A stretch of 64,000 nt of DNA from Acanthosoma haemorrhoidale (GCA_930367205.1 OV884009.1:81551189-81615188); one strand, 5' to 3'; numbered from the stretch's first letter, positions 11,439 through 23,830 are shown. The notes: generated by a model not told the origin, from the letters alone. Numbers and translations: made by a program.

Positions 11439-12991
11439 CACCCACTCCGTCGTGATGATGGGTCCTGGGCGGCTTCGGATGGGGATTCATAGGATTCAAG
11501 GGGAAGAATTCACTCTGCATCATACTTTCACACCTCACCTTTCTCATCAAAACCATACTCATAGCAAAACTGTTTAAGATTTCCTCACTTCACCTATAGC
11601 TTTCTCACTTTCAACAAAAGCCGTTAACCCCTCTAAGGTCAAATACCTTCTGAAAAAGTTATCTTACTGAAAATCCGCTGGATATGATCTCCTTACTCGT
11701 TCAATTCTCAAACAACTTCCTCCTAAAGGCATTATCTTCCTAACCTACATATATAGTTGCATTATTCGAACGACGCACTTTCCTCTCCTCTGGAAACATT
11801 CCATCATTGTCCTATTCGCCAAGCCCGGTAAACCACCCAATGACGCCTCATTTTACTATCCAATTAGCCTACTCCCTACCCTCTCAAAAATATTTGAAAA
11901 ACTCCTATTAAAACGTCTACTTCCCATTGTTGAATCCGAAAACGTTTTTCCTATACACCAGTTTAGTTTCCGTCTACGATATTCCACTACTCACATTTCC
12001 TCAGCCCTTGAATCCAATAAGTATTGCACTGCTGCATTTCTGGACGTAGTTCAAGCTTTAGACAGGGTTTGGCACGCAGGTTTGCTATTTAGATTAGATA
12101 TCTATTAAGATATTTACCACAGACCCTTTTTCTAATCCTACAGTCCTAACTTTCAAACGCTTCTTCCAAGTCCGCTGTGGTTAAAATATTTTAACTACTA
12201 TCCCATAAAAGCAGTTCCACAGGGCAGTGTCTCATCCTCTATAACCTATACACCACTGATCTCCCCTCTACCCCCAATACCTTCTTGACAATATTTACAG
12301 ATGACACTGCAGTCTTGTCATCCCACTCAGACCCCGATATAGCATCCAATAACCTCGAATACCTTGAGAAAACACCTTGATAAGATCAAGTATTGGTGAA
12401 ACCAATGGCGGATCAAAGTTAATGAAGCAAAAGTGTTCCCACATTACCTATACTCTCCGTCGCAAGTCTTGTCCAATAGTTTATATTAATACCATTTCTT
12501 TCCCTGTATCCGAGACAGCACGGTATTTAGGCTTCCGTCTCGACAAACGACTGACATGAAACCCATATACGAGGCTAAAAAGACAAGAACTAAACAGACG
12601 CTTTGGACAACTGTACAGACTACTTCAAAGAACATCCCATCTCTCAGTAGAAAATAAATTACTATACAAAGTTATACTTAAGCCAATCTTGACATACGTA
12701 ATAAAGCAATGGGGGACCGCAAAAAAGTCGAACATCAAGCGTATCCAATTATTTTTTAATTCAAAAGTCCTGAGAACAATAGTAAATGTCCCTTATTACG
12801 TCAGCAACAAAACGTTTCATAACGATCTTAATATACTCTACATTCTTGAAATCATCCCTTCCAAGTTCATGAAATTCCATAGTAACCTATCCAACCACCC
12901 TAATCCTTTAGCACAGTCATTGCACTGCTCCACTCATCCCTATAATCTTCCTCGGAGACTGAAACAGCAGTGACCTCGTGACCTGCTATAA
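11439..12991 (+). pseudogene. LINE copy A ORF2: decayed reverse transcriptase and C-terminus
   Basis: About 80% similar by eye to the RT of copy B but full of stops and small deletions. Recognisable pieces are the pre-RT HPLRRDDGSW-type sequence at 11441, the KPGKPPNDAS region near 11820-11850, motif A near 12045, motif C reading FTDD near 12294-12305 (Ala to Thr), and the C-terminal region from about 12377 (VSETARYLGFRLDKRLT) to about 12991. The last tryptophan codon is TGA (12970-12972), giving an early stop 19 bases before the usual one. More eroded than copy B, which fits A being the older insertion. Confidence 0.75.
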
Positions 12992-13229
12992 ATGCGTGAC
13001 AGTGGGGGTCCTGAAATGGCCAGTTTCTCCAATCATGTCCTGAGCGTATGTAGCTCTCGTGTCCGGTGACGGGAGGCCTCTGGGCTGTTTGTAAATATCG
13101 TATGAATGAACGAGTAAATGTTGAATTGTGAATATGGTATGAATGAGAACATTTATCTCAATTACCTATTGCCTAATAAGGCAGATTGTGATTTTATCAT
13201 AATAAAGTTGTTAATAAAAAAAATTAAAA
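12992..13229 (+). other. 3' UTR and tail of LINE copy A
   Basis: A shortened family 3' UTR: part of the GC-rich block, one and a half ATGAATGA-type units, the ...GCCTAATAAGGCAGATTGTG block, then AATAAAG (13201-13207) and an A-rich tail. The TSD copy TATATTTGTAAA follows at 13230-13241. Confidence 0.7.
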
Positions 13230-13241
13230 TATATTTGTAAA
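13230..13241. repeat. right TSD of LINE copy A (TATATTTGTAAA)
   Basis: Identical to 7479-7490. Confidence 0.75.
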
Positions 13242-15060
13242 GGTGGTTAACGGTTTCATGAATGATACACACTAAATGTGTTGCGCCATAAATGATTTAT
13301 GTTCTATCGTTAAATGAAAAAAAAAAATTAAATAAATAATTGAAATGCAGTATCAGAAAGCTCTTGGGACTAATTGGTTAGATAGGCAAGGCATTTTCTG
13401 TTATATTATAAACACATCAACAGGTGCATTGGAAATGAGCCAAAAGTGGGTTAAGGTTTATCAAGATGAAGTTTATCTTACTTTTTACTGACGGCATTAA
13501 AGAAACCCACCACGAATAAAAAGGGAAAATTCCCCTACTTTGTGGGGCATTTCGTTTCGTTGAAAATCACCTGGAGAATGACTTGAATCGGAGCACTAAA
13601 AACAAAATATAGCTAAGGAATTTTGTTCTTGCCCAGTGGATTGTGTCAATTATGACATGAAAATCTTCAAAATGACTAGTTGATCAATGGATCAGTTGTC
13701 TAGTCACTTTTATGTTCCATGGTGTTTTTTTAAACCTAGAAACGATTAGTTTTCACCCATTTTCCGTACCGTTGTCTACCTGCCTTGGTTTTCACGAGTA
13801 ACCGTCCAGCCTAGAGAAATCAAATTTTTACAAGTTCTATCCAATATAAGGAAAACATGAGCAATTTAGCCATCTCCATAATACAAAAGTCATAAATGAT
13901 TAATTAATTATTCTGTTGTAGTTATGTTATTATTGAATCAACATGCTCGACGTATTGATTAACAATATGTAATCATTATAAAGTATGATATTTGACAAGC
14001 AAGATGCTATTGTTAAGTTGCACCTAAAGCTGATTTTTAAAGCAATAACACAACAATTTTATATAAATTTACTAACTGCGAAAATCCATTACTTCAGTAT
14101 ATTACTAATGTACAATAGACAATCTATCCGAGCATAATGGTTTAGGGCACAATGTATTATGAATAAGTGTTTTTTATTACCATCCAAGTTTTAATTTTTT
14201 TTCTGTTTAGGTCTTTGATTTTTTTATTTATATTTTCCTACATTAAAACGTTATATGTATTTAAATGAAAGTTATATTCATAAACAAGAACGATGAGGAA
14301 GTTTTTGTTTTTGTTTAAACTATAAGAATTAAGTATTGGAAAAGATGTGTTTATTATGTAAATATTGGAAATAAATTGATTTGATATCGTTCGTTTTTCA
14401 TTCAAGCGATATGATGTTTTAGGAACATGTCCGCAAAAAATCGAAAGCAGGTCAGAATTTAAGGTATTACTGATGTGAGATGAATGGGAAATCCTGATGC
14501 GCATACTATTTGAGAGGGGGGGTTGTGTTTGTTACACAGAATTACAATTGGAATTTCGGAGTGAGACGCCGGTGGGTATTGCACTCTATATGCACTGCGC
14601 GTGCCTAGTAAGTAGACTGATATCTATTTTAGCTTATTTCCGTCCAATCATGAGACGATGGGAGATGTGAGGATTTGTGCATGATTGTAGTTCAGGTCGT
14701 GTGAAGTGCTGATGAATTTTGTATGTAGCGGTTTTTTGTGACTATACCCTCATACTAGGTACCAATAGCTCAGCTGTGTTATGATATGTATTATTTATTG
14801 GTCATGCTCGTTTTATACGTTTAAATAAAATAAAAGAAACAAAAAAAAAACATACTATTCTCCTAAGAATTAAAAAAAGGAGCGAAGTAGGAATTTCTAG
14901 CTGAAAAAAAGATATATATCGTTAATACTGCCTAAAGCAGAAACCCGTCTAATAATTAACACACGTAATTAACGCCTAGTACCGTAATTTTTACAGAGGT
15001 TCTTTATATATATATAAAACAATCAAAATAAATTAAGTAATAAAAACACATTAAATAAAA
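13242..15060. other. AT-rich non-coding stretch
   Basis: Nothing recognised. It contains A/T runs and one 88-residue AT-rich open frame on the minus strand (14238-14504) without motifs. A C/G-containing patch near 14510-14700 is unclassified. Confidence 0.6.
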
Positions 15061-15560
15061 AAAAAACTGTCGGGTAGTAGGGGGGCGTCCACAGGGGGCT
15101 ATGGTCTCTTCGACCCGTCCTCTGCCCGGCGGGCGTCAGGAAAGAGTTAAAATGGGTAAACCTATGGTGTTTGACCTTTGCTGGCGGCCTAGTCTTATCC
15201 GTATTGATATGACTCCATAAAATCTTAGAACGTGTTCCCCGACAGTGCACTATGTTCAGGAGAAAAGGGTAGGTAGTTTATGTGGTCTTGGAATGACCAC
15301 GAATTCACACTCGGTATCTAAGGGTAGGCGAAAACCGTCCGGATCCCAAAGGCTGGTGGGAACCGGAGAGAGGCAGACTGGATCGCTGGGGGAGACGCTA
15401 CTAGGTAAAGTTTGTAGGGCCCCAGTAGACCGTCGTCTGCAAGAAAGATATAACTTCCAAGTAGGTGGTAGTTTTAGCAAGACGAAGGCAGAGAAACCCA
15501 CTAGGAATGTGTGAGGTCTGACAATGCTGGACTAAATCATAGCGAGGTTAGGAAAAAGAG
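15061..15560 (-). mobile_element. unrecognised repeat family X, copy 1 (conserved short ORF)
   Basis: A GC-richer block that matches 29690-30060 and 46110-46400 over long stretches, all in the same orientation. On the minus strand the matched reading frame contains SVNSWSFQDH..NYL..SPEHSALSG and then T(R)PPAKVKHHRF, aligned to frames at the other two copies. In this copy stops interrupt the frame (for example after FAYP and after SGNTF). The upstream part (15330-15560) looks like untranslated leader. It lies just downstream, on the minus strand, of LTR-like block 1 (15600-15973), so it could be the leader and gag start of an LTR retrotransposon, but I do not recognise the protein. Confidence 0.5.
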
Positions 15561-15599
15561 ATGCAGAGGTAGTTGAATAAGAAATTCATGGTTCGAGTA

Positions 15600-15973
<374 letters not shown>

Positions 15974-16219
15974 TGTACCAACAGATAAAATGTAGCCAAC
16001 AAATAATAATAAATATAATAATTACGAATTAATTGTTAGATTGCAGGGAGATAAGTAACTTGCAAATTGTAGACTTGGAGAGTTGAAGAACGACGAATAT
16101 CGATAGGAATAAAGTCCCAAAGCTTTATGAGACGGATAAGAAAAGGACGTACGTTTAGTATAGTTCTTCAAAGTTGTTTTTATTATTCCAATAATAATAA
16201 GTGAAATTTTTCTGCTTAT
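15974..16219. other. non-coding stretch
   Basis: AT-rich, nothing recognised. It contains a GACGGATAAGAAAA string (16132) that also occurs inside the inverted-repeat element near 42490. Confidence 0.5.
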
Positions 16220-16229
16220 GAATGAATTT

Positions 16230-16357
16230 TTTCTGATTAAAACTTCTTTATTGTGATGAAATTACAATCTGCCTTATTAGGCAATAAGTAATTGTGATAA
16301 ATTTTCTCATTCATACCATATTTACGATTTTCATTAACTCGCTCGTTCATACAGTAG
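16230..16357 (-). mobile_element. LINE 3'-end fragment (128 bp) with TSD
   Basis: On the minus strand this is the end of the jockey-type 3' UTR (ATGAATGAGAAAA.., GCCTAATAAGGCAGATTGTAATTT, CAATAAAG). It is flanked by the exact 10-mer GAATGAATTT at 16220-16229 and 16358-16367. A severely 5'-truncated insertion. Confidence 0.85.
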
Positions 16358-16367
16358 GAATGAATTT

Positions 16368-17827
16368 AACCGCATGATTTAGTTACTTGGTATTTTAATA
16401 CAAAATCAGGACATTTAATCTAAAATACCTTATGGACAATGAATCGATATTATTATAAATATTAAATGTAAAGAAGAAATGTCTCTAAATTCTGCTTATT
16501 ATTTATTATTAAAAACTCACTCAGAGTAACCCGGGACACAACCACAGATGAATGGCAGTGGGTACCGGTTTGAAAGTAGAGCCTCTACCATTTCCATTGT
16601 CAATTTCAATTCAGATATTAATTCATGGTGTTGTTTAGTGTTTGACAAAAGCAAAGAAGCCAGAAACGTGCCTTTTGAATAAATGCACAGTAACCCCGGA
16701 TCGGCGAGACCGGCTCCAAAGGAAGGTGTAAATAAATGAAGGAGAGTCCGCCAATGAAATCTAAATAGCAAACGGATCCAAACATGAGCACAAAGCTGTT
16801 TGTTTAGGACTGGAGGATTTAGTTTGGTTAATACTACCCAACGTTTATTCTTGGGCTTTCATAGAATATCAACCACCCTATCGTGGAAAGCCACCGGTTC
16901 AAGTGCTTCTTCCCAATATGTTTTTAATGAAATTCCTATAAAAATAATCATCAAATGTAAGTAAAACAATATAAATTTGCACTTTGTAACATTTAGTATT
17001 TTAATTTATTATTTATTCTATCACAGGTCATTAGTAGTAGATCCAAAGACCAGATCCCTCCAAGATTCCCTTATCAAAGTGACTAAAGTTGTGTTTTGTT
17101 GAAGATATAGACGAATCAAAAACGTTAAATGTGAAGATACAAATAGAAGAGGCCATCCTCGTAATGGAACGGCGATAGCTCCGTTACAGAATAGTAGAGG
17201 TCTCTTTAAGCTCGCAACTGTAAGATTCATTCATCTATAGTGGAGACAGTGCAGTAGTAAGTTAGGAGCCAGTATATTTGGCTGTTAATTAGTAATAATT
17301 ATAAATATTAGTGGGGTTTATAAATCTTCGTGAAATTGCTATTATAGAATTTTATATTTGAACTCAGTCCTCAGGCGCGACGAAGATCCATTGATAGCTT
17401 TGGTTTCTCTAGAACACAACAAAAAGATAAATTAAAGCCCTATTGATTACACAGGCCAACAGGTGACTTGGCGCCGGAGTATTTGGAGCTGATTTCATGA
17501 GAATTTGATCCTAAAAGTCAAAAATTGCTTCACAAAGAAAAATTGACAAAAAGAACTCACAAACTAAACTCAACTCTTGTTGAAGCGTTGAAGGTCACTT
17601 AAGTTACCTGAAGCTTATTCCATCTGGTGGATTTCCCTGTTAGGGAACTAGTCAGCAAACGGACTATAGGGCAAATATACAGAGAGTATGTGATTTAGTA
17701 CTGCACAAAATGGAGTTTAAACTGCACGTTAAAAATAACTTTCTTCTAAAAAAGTACAGCAGTTATTGATAAAGAAGAAGTGATTTAATATTTAGATTCA
17801 GAGCTCCAAATATAGCTAAAATCAGTT
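16368..17827. other. non-coding stretch
   Basis: No recognised gene. A minus-strand open frame of 84 residues (16517-16771, ending CGCVPGYSE) looks somewhat protein-like, and one of 69 residues lies at 17021-17230. Neither shows a motif, and neither has clear splice borders. Confidence 0.5.
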
Positions 17828-18646
17828 TATAGGGTCTTTCATTAAGCGCTTTCTATCTTTAAATTTAAATAAAACAAAGTGTGTGTGAGATATCATCGAA
17901 TTTTTGTATTCATTTGAAAGGCCTATTGATGCCATTATGTATGGAAAATAACATCGTGCAAATGTCCACCGTGGCTTCGCTGGGTGGCGCGCATCCGAAA
18001 TGTCTAATTTTCCATGACTGGCGCATAAATCAGCCTGAACTTGACCGATGGCATGGGTTATGTTGGCTTTGAGGACCGCTGCGATTTGTGGTTTATTCGC
18101 ATAGACCTGCAATTGAAGAAACCCCACAAGAAAAAGTCTAACGGGGTCAAATCGCACGATCTCGGTGGCTAGGTCACATCACCTCCACGTGAGATGGCCA
18201 CGGGTCGTTGTCTATGGTCATTTACCTTCAGCTCCTGGGTCAGTCAGGCCCAAGTCACGACGCAAAGTTGTGGTCTTGTGAGCGATGCGAAATCGACTGC
18301 CTCGGATTCTCCTGCATAATCTCATGGACAGCGGCGATGTTTTCGGCAGATCTTGCGCTTGGTCGACGTACGGTGATGGTTGATTGTTTACTGATCCAGT
18401 GGACTCAAATTCATCCACCACACTGCGAATATTCATCTCGGTAGGACGGTTATGGTGACTGCGGAACGTTGCCCGAACAGAGCACCCATATTGATAAAAC
18501 AATTGTATCATTTGCACGTGTTGTTGAACGTTATATCCATCCATGGTAATTTGGCAAAACAGACTGAATAAATGACAGCCAATTCAACACATGAAGCTTC
18601 AACAATATGGCCGATATCAACTGTCAAAGTTTGGAAGTCCCTATTG
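17828..18646 (-). mobile_element. internally deleted mariner-type transposon
   Basis: A DNA transposon relic of about 0.82 kb. The coding remnant (17935-18544, minus) keeps the N-terminal helix-turn-helix and the C-terminal end of an IS630/Tc1/mariner transposase, but the middle is gone. Candidate terminal inverted repeats are degenerate: the left end reads ATAGGGTCTTTCA (17829-17841), and the complement of the right end reads ATAGGGACTTCCA (18632-18644). A full-length family member would be about 1.2-1.3 kb. It cannot move by itself but could be mobilised in trans if its ends still worked. Confidence 0.7.
17935..18544 (-). pseudogene. mariner-type transposase, central catalytic region missing
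   Basis: A cut-and-paste transposase relic. The N-terminal frame starts MDGYNVQQHVQMIQLFYQYG and continues through NRPTEMNIRSVVDEFESTGS, the helix-turn-helix DNA-binding region of the family. A frameshift within that part moves an RSAENIAAVHEIMQENP-type segment into another frame. Reading then jumps directly to the C-terminal PPRSCDLTPLDFFLWGF motif (one TGG to TAG stop just before it), then VYANKPQIAAVLKANITHAI. After another frame change comes GGHLHDVIFHT and the natural stop at 17935-17937. The first two catalytic Asp residues, normally between these parts, are deleted. Often catalogued as DUF4817 or Tc3-like in insects. Confidence 0.75.
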
Positions 18647-20307
18647 GAAGACGCTTTATAATCGTAGGAACCATAAACACCTTCTCTTGTAGGTCTGCGT
18701 ACTTAATATATACAAAAATTGCCCTGAGTTCAATGCACAGAAGATTGAGATCAAGACACTTCCTTACACCACACCTTATAATCAAACGGCTGAAACGCTT
18801 TGCAATACTGTAGAGCAGTTAATTAGAGAAAAGTGCTCAAATAATATTGGACAGGGTTGGTTGGCAGCAATTGGCTTAGGCCTGAGAGAGAGCAAGCTGG
18901 TTTAGCTGACAGTTAAAAGGAAGAGGCCCTGCCCAACTCCGGCCTAAGATGTTTTCATTACAGCCTTATCTCTTATAGTGTTTACGTTCCGACACTCCCT
19001 AGAATTTTAATATTACAACGGCTTTCGATTACCCCTGGCAACGACTCCTCTGACTCCAAATTCAGCACAGCTCCGACCCTATTTAAGGATAAAACAAATC
19101 GTGTGGGCTCCAGGCCCTAAAATATTCTTATTCCCACTTTTTCTTCTTAGAGTTTTTTTTTGCATTTCAGCGTGCTACACATGGGGTGTACACATTTAAA
19201 ACATTTGTAGGGTAAATATTCATTAGTCAATAAATGAATTCTGACATCTGTCTAAGGACCGTCATTTATAACATACTTGCACAGTGTATAAATTAACAAA
19301 CATATGCTTCTGAATATAAAATGCGTACCAATTGAAGTTGAACGAGTTGAAAATAGATTCGTGCAATCCGACGAGTTTACGTACTCATGTGTTTAGTACC
19401 TATGAACTGCTGCTGCCGGAACGGCTACAAATGCTGACAGCAGAACTAAGGAAATAACCAAATTTTTTTTGATAATGAACATTTACTCATTATGTCATTT
19501 AAGTAATATTACGGTATTTCAGATCGATCAATTAAAAAGTCATTAAACAAAAATGACGATAAATAAAGATTGAGTAAGAAAATTAAGATTGTTGTTATTA
19601 AATTTACATTTATTATAGTATATTAACTAGATGGTCTGAATAAAAAAAATTTCTTAGAGGTTTGTTGCCTCTTAACCTCGAATTCAGTTTCTTTACCGGA
19701 TTCGCTACTCATTCATCATCACGTGACTGACAAAACTCATTCTAAACTGCTGGCTGGAAGTTATGTCAGCCTGCTGACTACAGGGCTACGGGCATGGTTG
19801 ATCTCGTTTAATAAATGTAAAAATCTAATTTAAGTAAACTATAAGCACTAAGTACCTACTTGTTTTAAAGCAATTCAAATACTGAACAAAGATACGAAGG
19901 TTAATATATGCGTGAATAAACATTTTGCTGGCATATTCACGTTTGATGCTATCGTATTCGGGCTAGTGTAAGTACCACCTTATAGAAATACGTTAAAAAT
20001 ATATTGCTTCTTGGTTGTCATTTCTTGATATATATTGCCAATTTCATTTTTTTACTTTTTTCCAAAAATAATGTACACCATCAATTCTATTCGTCTAGTC
20101 CACTTTACTATAGGTATTAATGTATCCACGTATTAAAATATCATAGAATATAATACTGTATAGTTGAATGTATTTGAATGTTCAAAATCGTGTGCAACCC
20201 AAAACGAGGATTGGGTTCCTAAATCGAATCAATCCGAACTGTCTGAGGAAGGCCTGCTGCTTACCAAGTGGATGTGTTATATTCTCCGTGCCATGACACC
20301 TCTCTAA

Positions 20308-20311
<4 letters not shown>
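18647..20311. other. non-coding stretch
   Basis: AT-rich overall, with a GC-richer patch at about 18840-19140 that has a TATTTAAGG box and C-rich runs. This may be an unclassified repeat. No coding evidence. Confidence 0.5.
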
Positions 20312-20384
<73 letters not shown>

Positions 20385-20518
20385 TCTCTCTCTCTCTCAC
20401 TCACTCTCTCTCACTCTCTCACTCTCTCTCACTCTCTCTCTCTCTCTCACTCACTCTCTCTCACTCTCTCACTCTCTCTCTCTCTCTCTCTCACTCTCTC
20501 ACTCTCTCTCACTCACTC

Positions 20519-20554
<36 letters not shown>

Positions 20555-20611
20555 ACTCACTATCTCTCTCACTCTCTCACTCTCTCTCACTCTCTCTCTC
20601 ACTCTCTCTCA

Positions 20612-20679
<68 letters not shown>

Positions 20680-20702
20680 CTATCTCTCTCTCTCTCTCTC
20701 TC
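20312..20702 (+). repeat. (TC)n array, about 390 bp, with CACTC variants
   Basis: Nearly pure TC repeat interrupted by CAC steps. A block CACTCACTCTCTCTCAC... starting near 20398 recurs near 20448, so part of the array has a 50-bp higher-order period. The 219-residue Ser/Leu open frame across it is an artefact of the repeat. Confidence 0.97.
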
Positions 20703-22934
20703 AAACAAGCTCTGATAAATCAGAATGATTCTTCAAGTCCTATCATCGATTTCCATTCAGCGTACAAGTTAAAAATTTCACAGGCTACACTTCTATTTGG
20801 TTCGCTTGCTGATTTGATTCCTGACTCGTGGAAAGGTAATACACCACATGTTCCCTATAAAATTTTAATAAATATGCTTACAATTTCAGGTCATTTATAT
20901 ATTATTCAAATTTGTATAATATTTTAGATTAATATTAAAGGAGAAAACTAAAATAATTTTCGGTGAGCAGCAGATACTCAAAATGTGGTGGATTCCTCAC
21001 AAACAAAATATTCTGGCTATGTATAAACTTGTGCCACACATATGTATAAAAATTTACACCACAAAATACGTACGGTTTATGAAACATTGAATTATTCACG
21101 TATTAGTGCTAAAAACTATTATTTAACAACTCTAAACAACAGTATAGCATTAAATATTGCAGAAATGTTAAAATCTAAGATTTTAACATTTTATTGAAAT
21201 ACAGAAATGTATAATAATAATAATAATGTATAATAATACATGTTAAAATAGGTAATAAATTTCCTATAAATTGTCATCAATAATAAAGGGTTTAAATACC
21301 AATTAATTGTTAACAGATCAGGATGAGTAGAGAATTCAGGATATAAAAATAAAACACAAGTAACAAAATACGCAATAGTTAATGAAATGTGGACCAAATA
21401 ATACCATAAAAAGACAGGTAATCAGAATTTACTACAACAGAAAGACAAATTAATATATACGAGTATATTAATTTTACCTTGATGTTTAGTTTTCGTAAGC
21501 AATTACAATAATGAAAAATACGAATAGAATAGTGCATAATATACATGTTAAATTAATTATTTAAGTAGTTTCTAAGTTTAGCTTAAATACAGATAATCTG
21601 TGACATTAGTGTTAGATACAATAGTGATGGTGGGATGTAGTTATAGTCAATACAACTAAAAAAACGAAATTATTCAAACTAAATTATTATTGCACAAAAA
21701 TGCCTTATGCGGTTTATAGGGCTTAAGCCAATTATTTAACGCTAGTGTTGCTTTTGATGTACTGTTGATCTGTAAGTAATTATTTAACATATCAGTTCTA
21801 TGAAATCTAATTAGAAAATTTAACTTTTTCAGGATGAAAACTGAAGAATGACTAATTTGACAATTAAAAAATTTAAATTATTTATGTTGTTTAAAATCAA
21901 AGCAAATTACTTGCAGAACAACGCTTTTATCAGTAATATAAATAAATATATATTAATGTAGTATTGTTTATTAATGCCATATTATTAAAAAAAATTAAAG
22001 TGCACTCTGTGGACTTTTTGCGCTTTCTCATTACCCAAGTTAAGAAATTTATTACAAGTTCCGATTTGTTTAATTTAATTCGTGGATTATGTTTTTGGCG
22101 TTGCATTATTACATGTTTTACTTCTTACATTAATATTTTTTTTGGAAATGTCAATGATTTTTAATTAAATTTTTACAAAAAGTCAAGAATGAAGAATGAA
22201 CTGGAAGATGGCAGAGGAAGATTGGAGGTATGGAGCCACTCAGCGGACGTTCTCTTGCCCAATAAATTATTCACGACACGTAATAAAACCCCTCAAAAAA
22301 GCAGTAATAAAATATTTAAGTATACTATTGTCTATTCAATTTAAACACAACTACCTCTTTCGCGGTCTCAAGGCCTGTTAAATTTCGTATCTATGATCAT
22401 AGTAGCTCGTGATTTGATTTAATATCATTAAGAGATTTTTCCACAAAAACAACGTAACTTAAGTTGTTATTTTATTCCGATTATTATTCGATATTGTGAA
22501 TGAAAATGTTTACTGTAGAGTATTATTGCTAGTAATTTTGAGGGAATTAGCAATAAATTTTGCAGGAAAGATCTGGTTTTTATTCACAATTTTTAGCAAT
22601 AGCTTACTCATCCAAACCTATATAATGGCATATTCGATTAATGATGACAATTTTCTAGTTCAATTCAGTTGGAAGTTTTCTTAGGTACAGTATTTTTTCT
22701 AAGTGGATGCAGGTAAGGTTCGGAACAAAGACACAGTTAAAATTACAGTAAAAAAAAAATAAAGTATGCAATTAATTTATAACATAATACTAAAGATTTA
22801 ATTACTTAAAATAGAATAATAATTACCATATAATTCTATTACTAGATTATTTCAAAATTAATCTTTATATGAAACAGAGTAGGGTATTTATAAAAATATA
22901 AATGTGGTAGGTCTAGAACCGTTGTTATTCCAAC
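20703..22934. other. AT-rich non-coding stretch
   Basis: Very AT-rich. A few short AT-driven open frames, no motif, no repeat recognised. Confidence 0.6.
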
Positions 22935-23024
22935 ACCACTAGATCACCCTATATCACTAGATCAATCTATACCACTAGATCACCCTATAACACTAACGCA
23001 ATCTATGTGACTAGATCATTCTGT
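22935..23024 (+). repeat. 18-bp minisatellite, 5 units
   Basis: Five consecutive 18-mers of the form ACCACTAGATCACCCTAT at 22935, 22953, 22971, 22989 and 23007. Units 1 and 3 are identical; units 2 and 4 share an AATCTAT ending. This gives a 36-bp dimer pattern. The last unit is the most diverged. No coding use seen. Confidence 0.9.
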
Positions 23025-23830
23025 ATTAGTTTCCGACTATCCTTTAAATACGTTTGTTTGCAGATGATAGTTAAGTCATCGCTGTAAAGACAGCTCTGGA
23101 GAGTCTGGAGGAGAAAGGGTTATTTCTTTTTGGTCATCGTTCTGGAACTTGGCCCCTAAGATTAACAAAACATTTCTACAGCATAATTATAAAATAATAC
23201 AATTATTTCTTTAAGAATTGTGCTAAAGTAGCAATAATTACTGACCGTAACATTAGAAGGAATGGGTGCATGTATAGATTAAATTAGAGGCCAGCTAGCA
23301 CAGATGGCGGCAAATTTCGGTTTTGTTATTGGTACAGGAGAAGCTAAATTTCGCGTTACGGCCATGGAGCGTATGGAGCCATAAACTGACTCGATATCAT
23401 GGAACGGCCAGTAAGTTGCATAGTAATTAACTACGAATATACGCCCAGATTAGGCCCGGCCGTTTCGTTTTAGGCCCTCGCCCTCATGTTTATTCACATG
23501 TAAGCCGTTTAAACGAGATTTTCACTGGATAATCGATTTAACCGATGTTATTATCGTTAGATCGAATGTGGTCTATATTCATAAGTACTGCTTTACAACT
23601 ATCATAAATATGTGTAAGTCAGATTTCACTGTACGCGCAGACGAACAACGTACTCAGTTTGTTTCTTTGTCTATTTCATGAATGGAGCGCCCGAAATAAG
23701 ATGCAATTTTCGTAAAGTAATTTGGTTATGATTTTCATCCTAGATACTTCCTAAATACCAAAAATAAAAGAAAAATCCACCAAACCGATTAGTCCCACGC
23801 CAGTTACTTATTATAAGACAATTGTTTTCA
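23025..23830. other. non-coding stretch
   Basis: AT-rich, with a somewhat GC-richer patch at about 23270-23480. Nothing recognised. Confidence 0.5.

Larger units (their letters stand above)
7491..13229 (+). mobile_element. jockey-clade LINE, copy A (interrupted by copy B)
   Basis: A non-LTR retrotransposon with both ends present. It runs from 7491, just after the TSD, through a 5' UTR, ORF1 (7804-7882 and 9956-10925), the ORF2 endonuclease (10926-11438), a decayed RT (to about 12991), a 3' UTR and an AATAAAG-plus-A-rich tail at about 13201-13229. A 12-bp TSD (TATATTTGTAAA) flanks it. Copy B plus one duplicated 10-mer is inserted in ORF1. Without B the element is about 3.67 kb, shorter than a typical jockey of about 5 kb, because the EN-RT linker present in copy C is missing here. 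It is inactive: frameshifts in ORF1, stops throughout RT, and the RT motif C region changed to FTDD. Confidence 0.85.

Noticed and set aside
7491..13229. Two tandem independent LINE insertions instead of nesting
   Set aside because: The ORF1 frame continues exactly across the B insertion and each element has its own TSD, so nesting explains everything.
16517..16771. 84-residue minus-strand open frame, somewhat protein-like
   Set aside because: No motif, no clear splice borders and no second copy; kept only as a note in the non-coding entry.
20268..20927. 219-residue open frame rich in Ser and Leu
   Set aside because: It is the translation of the (TC)n array; either strand of such an array is open by composition alone.
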